Source: Candidatus Peregrinibacteria bacterium GW2011_GWF2_43_17 (GTDB lineage Bacteria > Patescibacteriota > Gracilibacteria > UBA1369 > UBA12470). Taken from it: a DNA stretch of 64,000 bases. The position numbers were made by a program, and so were the translations under genes. The stretch lies in NCBI GenBank assembly GCA_000999315.1, contig LCFW01000007.1, forward strand, positions 25,328-89,327. Direction: 5' to 3'. The notes under the pieces were generated by a model that was not told the origin of the DNA, searched no databases, and saw nothing but the letters and a program-made list of their open reading frames with translations. Positions 36,579 through 45,448 of this stretch are shown in pieces (position 1 is the stretch's first letter; each line of letters opens with the position of its first letter).

Positions 36579-36604
36579 AGAGACGCGGTTATGAATTAAA
36601 GTGT

Positions 36605-37051
36605 TTAAACCGTACTTTTGCGGACAAACTCGGCAATAGCTTTCGGGGTTTTATTCAAAACAATCGGCATACCGGGTGCGACCGCTCTCAAGCCATCTTG
36701 GTATTTATCGGGACAAATCGCGGCAACTCCGGCAAAACGTTCCCTGGAAGCCATCAGAAATTCCAGGATTCTGCGTTCATCAGGGCTAACGGTGTCGCCT
36801 TCAAGCAGTCCCGCAATATCTACCAAAACGGGAGGCAACTTTTTACCGACCGCTTGTGATATTGCCAAGACCTCTCCAAGTCTCGCGGCAAGATTTCCAC
36901 AATTGGCAAGAATCACACGGTCAATATCGTCCCGGGAGACTTCGAGGGCCTGGGCAAACACGCGTCGTAATTCGTCGGAATCGGAAATCCGCTCCGACGC
37001 AATAATTCCTTTCGATTTCGGTATCCGGGTTTCCAACGCTTCAATCGGCAT
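36605..37051 (-). CDS. Unknown protein, paralogue 1 of the tandem pair downstream of ftsZ
   Basis: I do not recognise this 148-residue protein. Conserved points with its neighbour are GIIASE (about 15-20), DRVILANC, LPPVLVDI and SPDERRILEFLMASRERFAGV followed by ICPD. The pair probably arose by tandem duplication. A conserved Cys follows in both the LANC and CPD motifs. It lies 90 bp downstream of ftsZ on the same strand. The fold could be Rossmann-like. No function can be assigned. Confidence 0.65.
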   Translation of the reverse strand: MPIEALETRIPKSKGIIASERISDSDELRRVFAQALEVSRDDIDRVILANCGNLAARLGEVLAISQAVGKKLPPVLVDIAGLLEGDTVSPDERRILEFLMASRERFAGVAAICPDKYQDGLRAVAPGMPIVLNKTPKAIAEFVRKSTV

Positions 37052-37141
37052 AAAATAGTAATAAATAAATAATTAATTAATCCAAACAGCCATATTGATC
37101 AAAGAATTTTTGTAGGCACCGAGGGGACTGCAAAAATTCGT

Positions 37142-38290
37142 CTAACGCCCCATCTTCTGCCTTATAAAGGCGGGTATATCGTATTCACTATCCGTCTCTT
37201 TTACCGAATGTATATCGGGCAAAGCGGAAGTATGAATTGACGTAATTGGTTTTTTGGATTGTTCGAAACCTGTTGCAACAACCGTGATCTTGATTTCGCC
37301 CGTGTAAGAATCATTGATAACCGCACCGAAGATGATATTTGCATCCGGGTCTGCGGCTTCCGTAATAATTCTTGCGGCTTCGTCCACTTCGAACATGCTT
37401 AGATCGTTGCCACCTGTAATATTGAACAAAATTCCCTTTGCGCCCGAGATATCCATCTCGAGAAGAGGACTATCGACGGCAGCCCTTGCAGCCTCGGTTG
37501 CACGATTTTCACCCGTACCATAACCGACACCCATGAGAGCCGAGCCGGCATTTTCCATGATCGCCTTCACGTCTGCGAAGTCGACGTTGATCATTCCGTG
37601 AACGGTGATCAAATCGGAAATGCCTTGTACGCCTTGCCTCAAAACATCGTCAACGACGGTGAAAGCCTCTGTCAAAGGAGTCTTTTTGTCTATAAGAGAC
37701 AAAATCTTGTCATTCGGGATCACGATCATCGTGTCCACTTTGTTCTTGAGGTTCTCAAGACCTTCGTCGCATTGAACCCTGCGCCTGTTCCCTTCGAACG
37801 AGAAAGGCTTGGTAACGACAGCAACGGTGAGAATGCCGAGCTGTTTTGCGATATCCGCGATAACGGGAGACCCTCCGGTTCCCGTTCCGCCTCCAAGACC
37901 GCACGTGATAAAGACCATATCGGCTCCTTCGAGAGCTTGCTTGATCTCTTCACTGCTTTCTTCGGCCGCTTGCCTTCCGACTTCCGGATGGCTCCCGGCA
38001 CCAAGACCTCGGGTCGTGGCCTTGCCGATATTGATTTTCGTAGGAGCTTCAGAATGATAAAGCGCCTGTGCATCCGTATTAACCGTAATGAATTCAATGC
38101 CTTTTACATTAGCCTTGAACATTCGGTTAACGGCATTTCCACCTCCTCCCCCTACTCCGATAACTTTGATCGAAGCAACAGGAGTAATATCGGGAGTTAC
38201 CTCCAGATTTTTCCTTTTGCTTACCGAACCTGAAAACAGATTCCTTAGTGAGTCGTCAGAGCCGCTTCCGCGCGTAGTTCCTTGTGTCAT
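37142..38290 (-). CDS. ftsZ: Cell division protein FtsZ
   Basis: A tubulin-like GTPase that forms the division ring. It has the GTP-binding GGGTGTG loop (about 132-138 from this start), NTDAQAL and the T7 loop region [15 protein letters not shown]. The C-terminal tail ends in [12 protein letters not shown], the conserved peptide that binds FtsA. The ATG at 38290 is preferred; a TTG at 38311 would add seven residues. It lies 62-82 bp downstream of ftsA. Confidence 0.97.
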   Translation of the reverse strand: MTQGTTRGSGSDDSLRNLFSGSVSKRKNLEVTPDITPVASIKVIGVGGGGGNAVNRMFKANVKGIEFITVNTDAQALYHSEAPTKINIGKATTRGLGAGSHPEVGRQAAEESSEEIKQALEGADMVFITCGLGGGTGTGGSPVIADIAKQLGILTVAVVTKPFSFEGNRRRVQCDEGLENLKNKVDTMIVIPNDKILSLIDKKTPLTEAFTVVDDVLRQGVQGISDLITVHGMINVDFADVKAIMENAGSALMGVGYGTGENRATEAARAAVDSPLLEMDISGAKGILFNITGGNDLSMFEVDEAARIITEAADPDANIIFGAVINDSYTGEIKITVVATGFEQSKKPITSIHTSALPDIHSVKETDSEYDIPAFIRQKMGR

Positions 38291-38372
38291 ATAGTTGTGA
38301 TTAGGAGACAAATAGGGGGTTCAACGTGAATCTGTTCGCGATAGACATTTCACAAACAGATTCGATATATAT

Positions 38373-39620
38373 TTAAGGTAATAATCCCTTTATCCAATTC
38401 TTAACTCCGCCAAGCACTTTATCCATTTTGATTCCTTTTAAATCAAAACCATAGCCGCTACCGGCATGACCTTCAAACCTCGCGCCCCATAACGCCAATC
38501 CGATGGCCGTGGCATAAGCGGGGTCATCGATTTTATCGACCACTCCTTCGAAATTCTGAGGGAATCCGATCTGTACGGGTAAATTCAGGGTATCTCTTGC
38601 CAAGTCCACGACTCCCGGCATCTTGATCGCCGCGCCTGTCAAAATTGCACCTGCCGGCAACATTCCGTCTCGGTGGATTTTCGCCAACTGATCTTTTACC
38701 AAAATGAAAATCTCGTGATACCTGGCTTGGATAATTTCCGAAAGCTGTCTCTTTGAAACCGTTTGCGAATCTATCTTGCTAAGCAAAGAAAGATCAATGG
38801 TTTCCCTGTCATTCACGTCATCCGGGATGCAGGTACCGTACTCAATCTTTATTTTCTCTGCCGTATCGATCGAAGTTCGAAGTCCGATCGCTATATCGTT
38901 TGTAACATTTTCACCGCCAACCGGGATGACGGCCGTTTGCAAAGTCGTCCCCTCTTCAAAAACCGAAATAGAGGTACCTCCGCATCCGACATCTATAACG
39001 ACAACTCCCAACTCCTTCTGTCTTTTTGACAAAATCGCTTCCGCCGCCGCCAATCCTGAAGGTATGACGTCGTTAATATCAACTCCCGCTTGGTGAACGC
39101 ACTTCTCCAGATTTTTTACCGCGGGAGTTAATCCCGTTACCAAATGAGCCTCAACCTCCAACCTTATACCCGTCATCCCGACCGGATACTTGATCCCCTT
39201 CTGTTCATCAACCGTGAAAGACTTAGGAATAATTCTTAAAATTCTTCTGTTGTTCGGTATCGAAACCGCTTGCGCGGCTTCAAGAACTCTATCGACATCC
39301 TCTTCGGAAATCTCATTGCCCGAATGAGAAACCGCAATAACTCCTTTGCTATCTTGCGAAGCCAGGTGAGTGCCGCCTATCCCGAGAAAAACATTATGTA
39401 TGGGCTCCCCGGCCATTCTTTCCGCATCTTCAAGAGAAGAAGAAATACTATTTATAGTTTCTTCAACATCTATGACGCTTCCTTTTCGCAATCCGAAAGA
39501 AGGAGCAACCCCGACGCCTATAACATTCGGAACGGGACTTTTTTCATCAAGAGTGCAGACGACAGTTCGTATTTTGGAACTACCGATATCCAATCCGGCG
39601 ATTAAACGACTTTTGGGCAT
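38373..39620 (-). CDS. ftsA: Cell division protein FtsA
   Basis: A 415-residue actin-like ATPase (GLDIGSSKIRTVV, VVIDVGCGGTSISVF and an ILTGAAIKMPGV segment) that anchors FtsZ filaments to the membrane. The C-terminal 20 residues (GGVKNWIKGLLP) form the amphipathic membrane-targeting helix. Promoter TTGATA-N17-TTATAT lies 51 bp upstream. A TTTAAA tract precedes the ATG. Confidence 0.96.
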   Translation of the reverse strand: MPKSRLIAGLDIGSSKIRTVVCTLDEKSPVPNVIGVGVAPSFGLRKGSVIDVEETINSISSSLEDAERMAGEPIHNVFLGIGGTHLASQDSKGVIAVSHSGNEISEEDVDRVLEAAQAVSIPNNRRILRIIPKSFTVDEQKGIKYPVGMTGIRLEVEAHLVTGLTPAVKNLEKCVHQAGVDINDVIPSGLAAAEAILSKRQKELGVVVIDVGCGGTSISVFEEGTTLQTAVIPVGGENVTNDIAIGLRTSIDTAEKIKIEYGTCIPDDVNDRETIDLSLLSKIDSQTVSKRQLSEIIQARYHEIFILVKDQLAKIHRDGMLPAGAILTGAAIKMPGVVDLARDTLNLPVQIGFPQNFEGVVDKIDDPAYATAIGLALWGARFEGHAGSGYGFDLKGIKMDKVLGGVKNWIKGLLP

Positions 39621-40135
39621 GTTTTGTTTTTAAATATAAGTAACTGGTGGTGGTTGATAGTCTATGGGCAATATAATAAAAAATCAAAATTGTTATCAAG
39701 GGTTTAAGCGCAAACATCTAAAGAAGATGGCTTAAGAAAGCCAACCGTATCACTTTTTTACTCAGCGATCAAACCTGAAAAAGCATAAAAAACACGCAAA
39801 AACAAAATGGCAAAAAGGGGCTTCGAAAAGCCAAAAACCACCCAGGAGCCACGTCCAAAAAGACACGCATGCCGAACAAATTTTTTATACCACCCAAAAC
39901 GAAGAATAAAGTTTTTATACAACCCGCGGGGAACGAGGCTTGCGCAAGCCAAGACGCGCGAGTTTAATCACCGGGCGTTTCCCCTTCGATCGTTTTAAAA
40001 AATATAGAAAAAATACAAAAATCCCGCCATGCATAAAAACCGGGGATAGTGGCTTGTGCAAGCCCGAAACCGCACGCATCGCGCATCAAAATACCGTCTC
40101 GAAACAAAAGCCAAAAAAGGTCAAGCGATTTTAAA
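39621..40135. other. Non-coding region with four GGCTT-N4-AAGCC hairpins
   Basis: No credible gene in 515 bp. Hairpins lie at 39729-39742, 39819-39832, 39937-39950 and 40051-40064, spaced 90, 118 and 114 bp apart; the third is a perfect 14-bp palindrome. Between them are A/T-rich tracts and similar short blocks before the hairpin (ATAAAAACCGGGGATAG against ATACAACCCGCGGGGAACG). All four lie upstream of the ftsA -35 box. Confidence 0.65.
39671..39699 (-). promoter_or_regulatory. ftsA(Z) promoter
   Basis: TTGATA (39694-39699), 17-bp spacer, TTATAT (39671-39676) on the minus strand. The start point would be near 39664, giving a leader of about 44 nt. Confidence 0.55.
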
Positions 40136-41062
40136 CTAGAACAAGCTTGGCTGATTCTTTTTAAACTCCTCGTCTTGCTTGTAATGTTCGCGTTCCCTCT
40201 CCAAATTACGGAGCCTGTTTATAAGACTTTTGAACTCAAGTTTTTCAAAAATCTTTTCCGTATCCGCGTAATGCAAAAAGTCCACCGAGCAACTTTCAAT
40301 ATCAAGGTCAATCTTCATATCCGAAACCAGCTTGGAAAGATCTTTGCTGAAAAGCGCCGACTCCCTGCCCTTCTCAAGTTTTTCCTTGGTCTTTGGTGAC
40401 AAATCTTCCAGGTGTTCGTAAATGCCATCCAGGGTCTCGTACTTGGCAAGCAAATCGGTCGCAGTTTTTGGTCCAATCCCCATGACACCGGGGATATTGT
40501 CGCTCGGATCGCCACATAGCCCTTTATAATCCAAAACCTGTTCGGGCCTGACTCCCAATTTCTCAAATACGCTCGCCGGCGTGTAATAAAAAACGTCATG
40601 ATACCCCTTCCTCGGCGATCCGACGGAAACACAATCGTTCACGAGTTGTAACGTATCCTTATCTCCCGTAACAATTACAACATTAATATCTTGTTCGGCT
40701 CCAAGCTTTGTCACCAATGTTGCAATCACATCGTCCGCTTCAAAGCCGCTCTCCTCAAAAATCGGTATCCCGAAAACCGAAACCACCTCCTTGATCCTCG
40801 GTATCTGCGCATAAAGTTCATCCGGCGCCTTGACCCTTGTCGCCTTATATTCGGCATATTTTGCATGTCTGTGGGTTGGTCCCTTTTTATCAAAAGTCAC
40901 AGCTATATAATCCGGCACCTCCTTCTGTAAAACTCCCAACAGCACGGTCGTAAATCCAAACACCGCATTAATCATTTCCCCGCCCTTTGTGAAAAGCGGC
41001 GGAATCGCATGAAACCCGCGATGAATCAACGCATTCCCGTCGATAAGAACAAATTTCTTCAT
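40136..41062 (-). CDS. Stand-alone 5'-3' exonuclease (PolA N-terminal-like)
   Basis: A 308-residue FEN-type nuclease equal to the N-terminal domain of DNA polymerase I. It shows LIDGNALIHRGFHA, the acidic site EADDVIATL and VTGDKD, and the helix-hairpin-helix GVMGIGPKTATDLL. The polymerase domain is absent. Its last residues, QPSLF, look like a beta-clamp-binding motif, so it may act on the clamp in Okazaki fragment maturation. It is 10 bp downstream of the pilin-like gene. Confidence 0.94.
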   Translation of the reverse strand: MKKFVLIDGNALIHRGFHAIPPLFTKGGEMINAVFGFTTVLLGVLQKEVPDYIAVTFDKKGPTHRHAKYAEYKATRVKAPDELYAQIPRIKEVVSVFGIPIFEESGFEADDVIATLVTKLGAEQDINVVIVTGDKDTLQLVNDCVSVGSPRKGYHDVFYYTPASVFEKLGVRPEQVLDYKGLCGDPSDNIPGVMGIGPKTATDLLAKYETLDGIYEHLEDLSPKTKEKLEKGRESALFSKDLSKLVSDMKIDLDIESCSVDFLHYADTEKIFEKLEFKSLINRLRNLEREREHYKQDEEFKKNQPSLF

Positions 41063-41072
41063 TAGAGAAATG

Positions 41073-41426
41073 TCAATCTAAGCTGTCGGTACTTTCCGAA
41101 TTCCCGGATAAGCTTGTAATCAAATCCAATATTTCGCCGAAATTTATGTATCTTACTATATCCAATCCCATGGCTTTCCCGACGGTCGCGACTATAAACA
41201 CGGATAAAATCGTCACTATCAACCCGATAATCGCATACCTTATGGTGCTAACTGCCTGCTTGATTTTGTCATCTTGTCCGCCGGATAAAATGAAAGAAAT
41301 ACCTCCGAAAAAGATAAACACAACCGACAAAAATCCCGCCACTATGATCGCATAAGCTATTCCTCGATTAATAACCTCCAAAACATCATATTGTTCGGCG
41401 GCATCAACAATGGAAGAGTTAGCCAT
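41073..41426 (-). CDS. Two-helix membrane protein, T4SS-pilin-like
   Basis: A 117-residue protein with two hydrophobic helices (about 22-42 and 62-88) and the GG-x-D-K-x-K-A-V-S-x-I-x-x-A-I-I-G-L loop/helix pattern found in the T4SS_pilin family common in Patescibacteria. Such proteins resemble VirB2/TrbC, but a secretion or pilus role is not shown. No other T4SS genes are here. TTAAC is 10 nt before the ATG. Confidence 0.7.
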   Translation of the reverse strand: MANSSIVDAAEQYDVLEVINRGIAYAIIVAGFLSVVFIFFGGISFILSGGQDDKIKQAVSTIRYAIIGLIVTILSVFIVATVGKAMGLDIVRYINFGEILDLITSLSGNSESTDSLD

Positions 41427-41488
41427 TTGGGAAAATGTTAATTATTTAGAAAGCGACAAGATTTTAACGCTTATTCGGCAACTAGTCA

Positions 41489-41794
41489 CTAGAATTCCGA
41501 CAAAGGAATCTCAACCTCTCCCCCGTCCGGCTCAATAATCTTAAGGTTAACCCTCGCATTGTTCTTGGAACCTATAACCCTTAGAAGAATTCTAAGAGCT
41601 TTTGCCGTCTGACCGTTTTTGCCGATAACCCTTCCCATATCGTCTTTCGCTACCTGCAAGGTTAACAAAACCCCCAGTTCGTCTACGCTCCTCGTAAGGA
41701 TAACTTCTTCAGGCTTGGTAACAACTTGTTTGATGAAAAACAGGATAAAATCCTTGTCGTGTCCTTCCGAATAGCCGGTGGTAGAATCACTCAT
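41489..41794 (-). CDS. khpA: KH-domain RNA-binding protein KhpA
   Basis: A 101-residue protein with a single KH domain. The GxxG loop GKNG (58-61) lies in the GRVIGKNGQTAKALR helix-loop. In Gram-positive bacteria KhpA pairs with KhpB and is often found behind rpsP, as here. The N-terminus is extended by about 15 residues. TTAAC lies 11 nt upstream. Confidence 0.92.
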   Translation of the reverse strand: MSDSTTGYSEGHDKDFILFFIKQVVTKPEEVILTRSVDELGVLLTLQVAKDDMGRVIGKNGQTAKALRILLRVIGSKNNARVNLKIIEPDGGEVEIPLSEF

Positions 41795-41933
41795 TCTGGA
41801 TTGTTGTTAAGGATAACTGCATAGAATTATACATCATTTTTGAAATTTGCCAGCATAATTTGCAAAAAAACACGCCAACCCTGCTTCGCTTTGCGATGGG
41901 GGGAAAAAAGTTCAACCTGTTAAGTCGCACGCT

Positions 41934-42284
41934 TTACGCGCCTTTTGCCGGTTCCGCAGGTGTCGTTGCCGGAGCCACTGCCTCGGGGGCTTGTTCTCCC
42001 CTCTTCTTTTTCTTCTTATTTCTCGGCTCGATATATATTTCCATTCCGGCGACACCGCTATTTTTTAAAAGAGCCGCGACAGTATCGCTCGGCTTGGCGC
42101 CTTTCGAAATCCAATATCTGATTCTCTCCTCGTTGAACTCCAATTTCTTGGGTTTTTGGAGGGGAGCGTAATGTCCTAAAATTTCATTGTATCTGCCTTT
42201 TACCGCCGCACTATGTTCGGCGACAACGATTCTGTAATAAGGCTGGTTCGTCTTCCCTGTGCGGGACAATCTGATTCGTAACAT
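41934..42284 (-). CDS. rpsP: 30S ribosomal protein bS16
   Basis: A 116-residue bS16: N-terminus MLRIRLSRTGKTNQPYYRIVV and GHYAPLQKPKKL are diagnostic. The C-terminus carries a Lys-rich and then Ala/Pro-rich extension of about 25 residues. TTAAC lies 7 nt before the ATG. It is upstream of khpA. Confidence 0.98.
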   Translation of the reverse strand: MLRIRLSRTGKTNQPYYRIVVAEHSAAVKGRYNEILGHYAPLQKPKKLEFNEERIRYWISKGAKPSDTVAALLKNSGVAGMEIYIEPRNKKKKKRGEQAPEAVAPATTPAEPAKGA

Positions 42285-42358
42285 TAAATAAGGTTAAAAA
42301 TTGCCCAAACAGTCTAGCCCGAAACGGCTTGAAGTCAAGGAAAAATCATATTCATGGC

Positions 42359-42664
42359 TTAAGAGACTCGTATTTTAACATCTTTAACCTGCCCCTTGAG
42401 GCTTAACTCCGCATCGATGAAATTTATAATCTCGTCCTTCTTCATAAAAACCTGTTGGCCGACCGCCGAATCGTCCACCTCGATATGCAAAACGCCATCC
42501 TTAAAAAACATCGGCCTGACCGAATAATTTTCGGCGCCAAAAAATCGCGTAACCGCATGTCTCGCTTTATCCCTAACCATGGCGGCACGCACTTCCCGAC
42601 TCAGCCCATATTTACTCACGGCCTTTGGCAATAACTCTTTCAATTGTATAAATCCATAATCCAT
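42359..42664 (-). CDS. dciA: DciA-like protein (DUF721)
   Basis: A 101-residue protein of the DciA/DUF721 family: GVLHIEVDDSAVGQQVFMKKDEIINFID fits the family KH-like core. In many bacteria without DnaC or DnaI, DciA loads or assists the replicative helicase. It lies between GT4 and rpsP. Confidence 0.75.
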   Translation of the reverse strand: MDYGFIQLKELLPKAVSKYGLSREVRAAMVRDKARHAVTRFFGAENYSVRPMFFKDGVLHIEVDDSAVGQQVFMKKDEIINFIDAELSLKGQVKDVKIRVS

Positions 42665-42669
42665 AATTG

Positions 42670-42714
42670 TCTATAGGCTACAGTCTACTCCCTACCCTCT
42701 ACCCTCTACCCTCT
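42670..42714. repeat. CTATCTA/CTACCCT tandem tract
   Basis: A tract of CTACAGTCTACTCC and three CTACCCT units. It reaches into the last codons (VEGRG) and the stop of the glycosyltransferase gene. Confidence 0.6.
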
Positions 42715-43816
42715 CATACATCCCTACAATCTCTTTTGCCATCTTTTCCCAACTGAATTCCGCGCTTCTTTTCAATCCGTTATCCGTTAAATTCTGTCTC
42801 AACTCTTCATTTGACCAAACTCTCAAAACCGCTTCGCCCATATCGGTGGGATCGTAAGGATCGAAAAACATGGCGTTTTTTTCTCCGCAAACTTCCGGGA
42901 GACACGCCGCTTTCGAAACCGCAACGGGAGTGCCGCAAGCCATAGACTCAAGAGGCGGCAACCCAAAACCTTCATACAAAGATGGGAATACGTAAACACG
43001 GGCGGCTCCATACAAAGTCGGCAAATCCGCATCATCCACCATGCCGGTAAAAACGGTATCGGCCTCAAGCCCGAGGTCTTTAATATTGGCTTTGATTTCG
43101 ACATAAGTCGGATCATCTTTTCCCGTAATAACCAACTGCCCGTCAAACCCTTCCTTTTTTTTCATGTAACCGAAAGCCTTAATAAGATTTACCAGGTTTT
43201 TATGACTTCTCCATACGCCGGTATAAAGCATAAACGGCTTAAGAATCCCGTATTTCTTGCAAATCTCCTTTTTCGCATCTTCGGTCGCGGGCTTAAAAGA
43301 TTTATCAACGCCTTCATAAATGACCGAAACCTTCTCGGGATTGATCTTTAACAGTCTTACCAAATCATTCTTGGTGTTTTCCGAAACGGCAATAATCCTT
43401 TTTGCATGAGTTGTAACGGCTTTGATTACCAATTTATAAGCCAGCCTCCTGTAAAAAGAGGTCATCTTTTTGCCGGGATAAAAATGTAACGTCAGATCAT
43501 GGATAGTGACAACAAAAGGTTTTTTATAAAAAATCGGCGCGTTGAAATGCGTAAAATGCATGACGTCAACCTTCTCCTTCTTAATCGCTCTCAAAAACTT
43601 AAACTGCTCGGTGAAAGAATAATGTCTCGCGTCGACCAGAATTTTCTTAACATTCTTGCCCTTGGTTTCAAAACTCTCATATCCGGGCGAATTCATGAAA
43701 AGTATATACTCGTTTTTATCATCAACTTTCAGTAAATTATCAATAAGCTCTTTCACATATCTGCCTATTCCGGTGAAAGAAGGTCCGTAAAGCCGCGCAT
43801 CAATTCCGATTTTCAT
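42692..43816 (-). CDS. GT4-family glycosyltransferase
   Basis: A 374-residue GT-B enzyme with an N-terminal GIDARLYGPSFTGIGRYV and the C-terminal donor-site EGFGLPPLE (EX7E motif). It transfers a sugar from a nucleotide donor in the cytoplasm, probably for a cell-surface glycan. The acceptor is unknown. The last codons derive from a repeat tract. Confidence 0.92.
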   Translation of the reverse strand: MKIGIDARLYGPSFTGIGRYVKELIDNLLKVDDKNEYILFMNSPGYESFETKGKNVKKILVDARHYSFTEQFKFLRAIKKEKVDVMHFTHFNAPIFYKKPFVVTIHDLTLHFYPGKKMTSFYRRLAYKLVIKAVTTHAKRIIAVSENTKNDLVRLLKINPEKVSVIYEGVDKSFKPATEDAKKEICKKYGILKPFMLYTGVWRSHKNLVNLIKAFGYMKKKEGFDGQLVITGKDDPTYVEIKANIKDLGLEADTVFTGMVDDADLPTLYGAARVYVFPSLYEGFGLPPLESMACGTPVAVSKAACLPEVCGEKNAMFFDPYDPTDMGEAVLRVWSNEELRQNLTDNGLKRSAEFSWEKMAKEIVGMYERVEGRG

Positions 43817-43901
43817 AAATTAAAAACAAAAAATGCCCGCTGATTTTACACTCAAGATGAAAAGTTGTAAAATCCACCCCCAATAATTAACCGATAAAAA
43901 A

Positions 43902-44222
43902 ATGGAAGCAACAAATGGACAAAATTTTGCCAGGAGGGCATTCGAGGAAGCGATAACAAGGATTTTGACGGAGGGTACCTCGGAGATTGCGAGAATCTTG
44001 GTTATGCAAAGCATAGACCCGACTGCAATCGATGCGGCATCGGTCTCGGCCGGGCAAGACCAAGATCAAGGTAGGATCTGGCTACTTGAAAATCTTTCGC
44101 AAAGAGTCCAAGAGATGATGAGAAGCGGACAAGGGGAGGCAATCGAATCGGTCAGAGCCGCCGTCGTCGGCAGAATTATGAACCCAGCGCTTCAAGATTT
44201 CGGCACAAGCCCCGGAGCTTAG
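43902..44222 (+). CDS. Small unknown protein
   Basis: I do not recognise this 106-residue protein. It seems helical and soluble, with no motif. The start is preceded by TTAAC 10 nt upstream, as with many known genes here. Its 3' end overlaps queG by 47 bp, convergently. It could be a real lineage-specific gene. Confidence 0.5.
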   Translation: MEATNGQNFARRAFEEAITRILTEGTSEIARILVMQSIDPTAIDAASVSAGQDQDQGRIWLLENLSQRVQEMMRSGQGEAIESVRAAVVGRIMNPALQDFGTSPGA

Positions 44223-45066
44223 CTCTTAAAACAGGGCTCCTTTTATCAATCATGGCAATATCGTCCATCTCCAAATTCTCAAACCTCGGCTTAAACGCTG
44301 AAGTTTTTTTCGCTCTCGCGTTATGCGGGCAAATTTCCTGGCATACGTCGCACCCGAAACAATAGTTTTGTTTTGCGACAAGCGCACGTTCTTCTTCCGA
44401 AAAAGCGCCCTTTTTCTCAATCGTTAAATACGAAATGCATTTTCTCGCATCAAGGTCGAGTTCGCTTAAAGCTCCCGTAGGGCACGCCTCGACACACCTC
44501 TTGCACGACCCGCACATCGAAAAATCATATTTCGAACCCGTGAAAGGCAATTCAAATTTGGTCAAAATAACGGCAAGAAAAACCCAAGAACCGAACTCTT
44601 TTGTAATCAAACAAGTGTTTTTTCCGATAAACCCGAGCCCGGCTCCGTAAGCCAAATATCTCTCGAAAATCGCACCGGTATCCGTATACCAAACGGGGTT
44701 TTTATCGCCAAGCTCCTTGAGATATTCGCAAAACGCCCTCGCTTTATCGCCAATAAGTTCGTGATAGTCGTTGCCCCACGCGTATCTGGCAACTTTGCGT
44801 TTTGGTAAAACGTGATCGCCGGGATAATAATTCACCGCCAAGCATATCGCGCTTTTTGCGCCTTCCGAAACTTTATTTATATCGGCTCTTTTTTGAGCCC
44901 CCCTCTTTAACCAGGCCTCCATACTCCCCGCTCGCCCTTCATCAAGCCATTTTTGGAAAAAATCCACCTGCTCCTTTTCAATATTCGGATCGGCGACGCC
45001 GAACAAGTCGAACCCGAGTTCTTTTGCGCGAAGTTCGATTTTTGAAATTAAATCCATTACTTGCAT
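44176..45066 (-). CDS. queG: Epoxyqueuosine reductase
   Basis: A 296-residue QueG-type enzyme. It has the DUF1730 domain with the catalytic Asp in the YTDTGAIFERYLAY motif (family VDTAPVLER), then two 4Fe-4S motifs: CGSCKRCVEACP (about 184) and CFGCDVCQEICP (about 230). It makes queuosine from epoxyqueuosine in tRNA, using cobalamin. The C-terminal HEAT-like part of longer homologues is missing. A start at 45057 is also possible. Confidence 0.9.
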   Translation of the reverse strand: MQVMDLISKIELRAKELGFDLFGVADPNIEKEQVDFFQKWLDEGRAGSMEAWLKRGAQKRADINKVSEGAKSAICLAVNYYPGDHVLPKRKVARYAWGNDYHELIGDKARAFCEYLKELGDKNPVWYTDTGAIFERYLAYGAGLGFIGKNTCLITKEFGSWVFLAVILTKFELPFTGSKYDFSMCGSCKRCVEACPTGALSELDLDARKCISYLTIEKKGAFSEEERALVAKQNYCFGCDVCQEICPHNARAKKTSAFKPRFENLEMDDIAMIDKRSPVLRAKLRGLCRNLEALGS

Positions 45067-45127
45067 ATTTTATATTAAAATTGTACTTTTACACAGGATT
45101 CAAAGTTTATTCTTTAACAAAGCAAAC

Positions 45128-45442
45128 ATGCAGATAAGCAAAGTCACAAGAGGGACGCATACATCGGAAAGCGCCGAGTTTGAAAAATATCTGGAAAAGA
45201 AACTTGGAAGAATCGAAAAATTCACGAACAGATACCAAGACGACGAAGTTTTACTGACCGCAACGATAGAAAAATTCGAAAAACACAACGCCTACAAGGT
45301 TACACTCATGTTGGACATAAAAGGCGAAACGGTCATGGCGGAAGAGTCGAGCCACGCTATCACCAAGGCACTGGATGATTCTATAGATAGGCTGGTTGCC
45401 AATTTAAAAAAAGCTCTCGAGAAGAAAAAAGAAAAACGCTAA
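45128..45442 (+). CDS. hpf: Ribosome hibernation promoting factor (short type)
   Basis: A 104-residue HPF/RaiA-type protein (sigma-54 modulation family) with a beta-alpha-beta fold and an AITKALDDSIDRLVANLKKALEKKKEK C-terminus. It binds the 30S subunit in resting cells. It has no C-terminal dimerisation domain. TTAAC is 9 nt upstream. It lies 6 bp ahead of rny. Confidence 0.9.
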   Translation: MQISKVTRGTHTSESAEFEKYLEKKLGRIEKFTNRYQDDEVLLTATIEKFEKHNAYKVTLMLDIKGETVMAEESSHAITKALDDSIDRLVANLKKALEKKKEKR

Positions 45443-45448
45443 ATTCAA

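Noticed and set aside
39729..40064. CRISPR array or integron attC sites in the hairpin array
   Set aside because: The repeated unit is only a short palindrome with 90-118 bp spacing and no cas or integrase gene; attC core boxes are absent.
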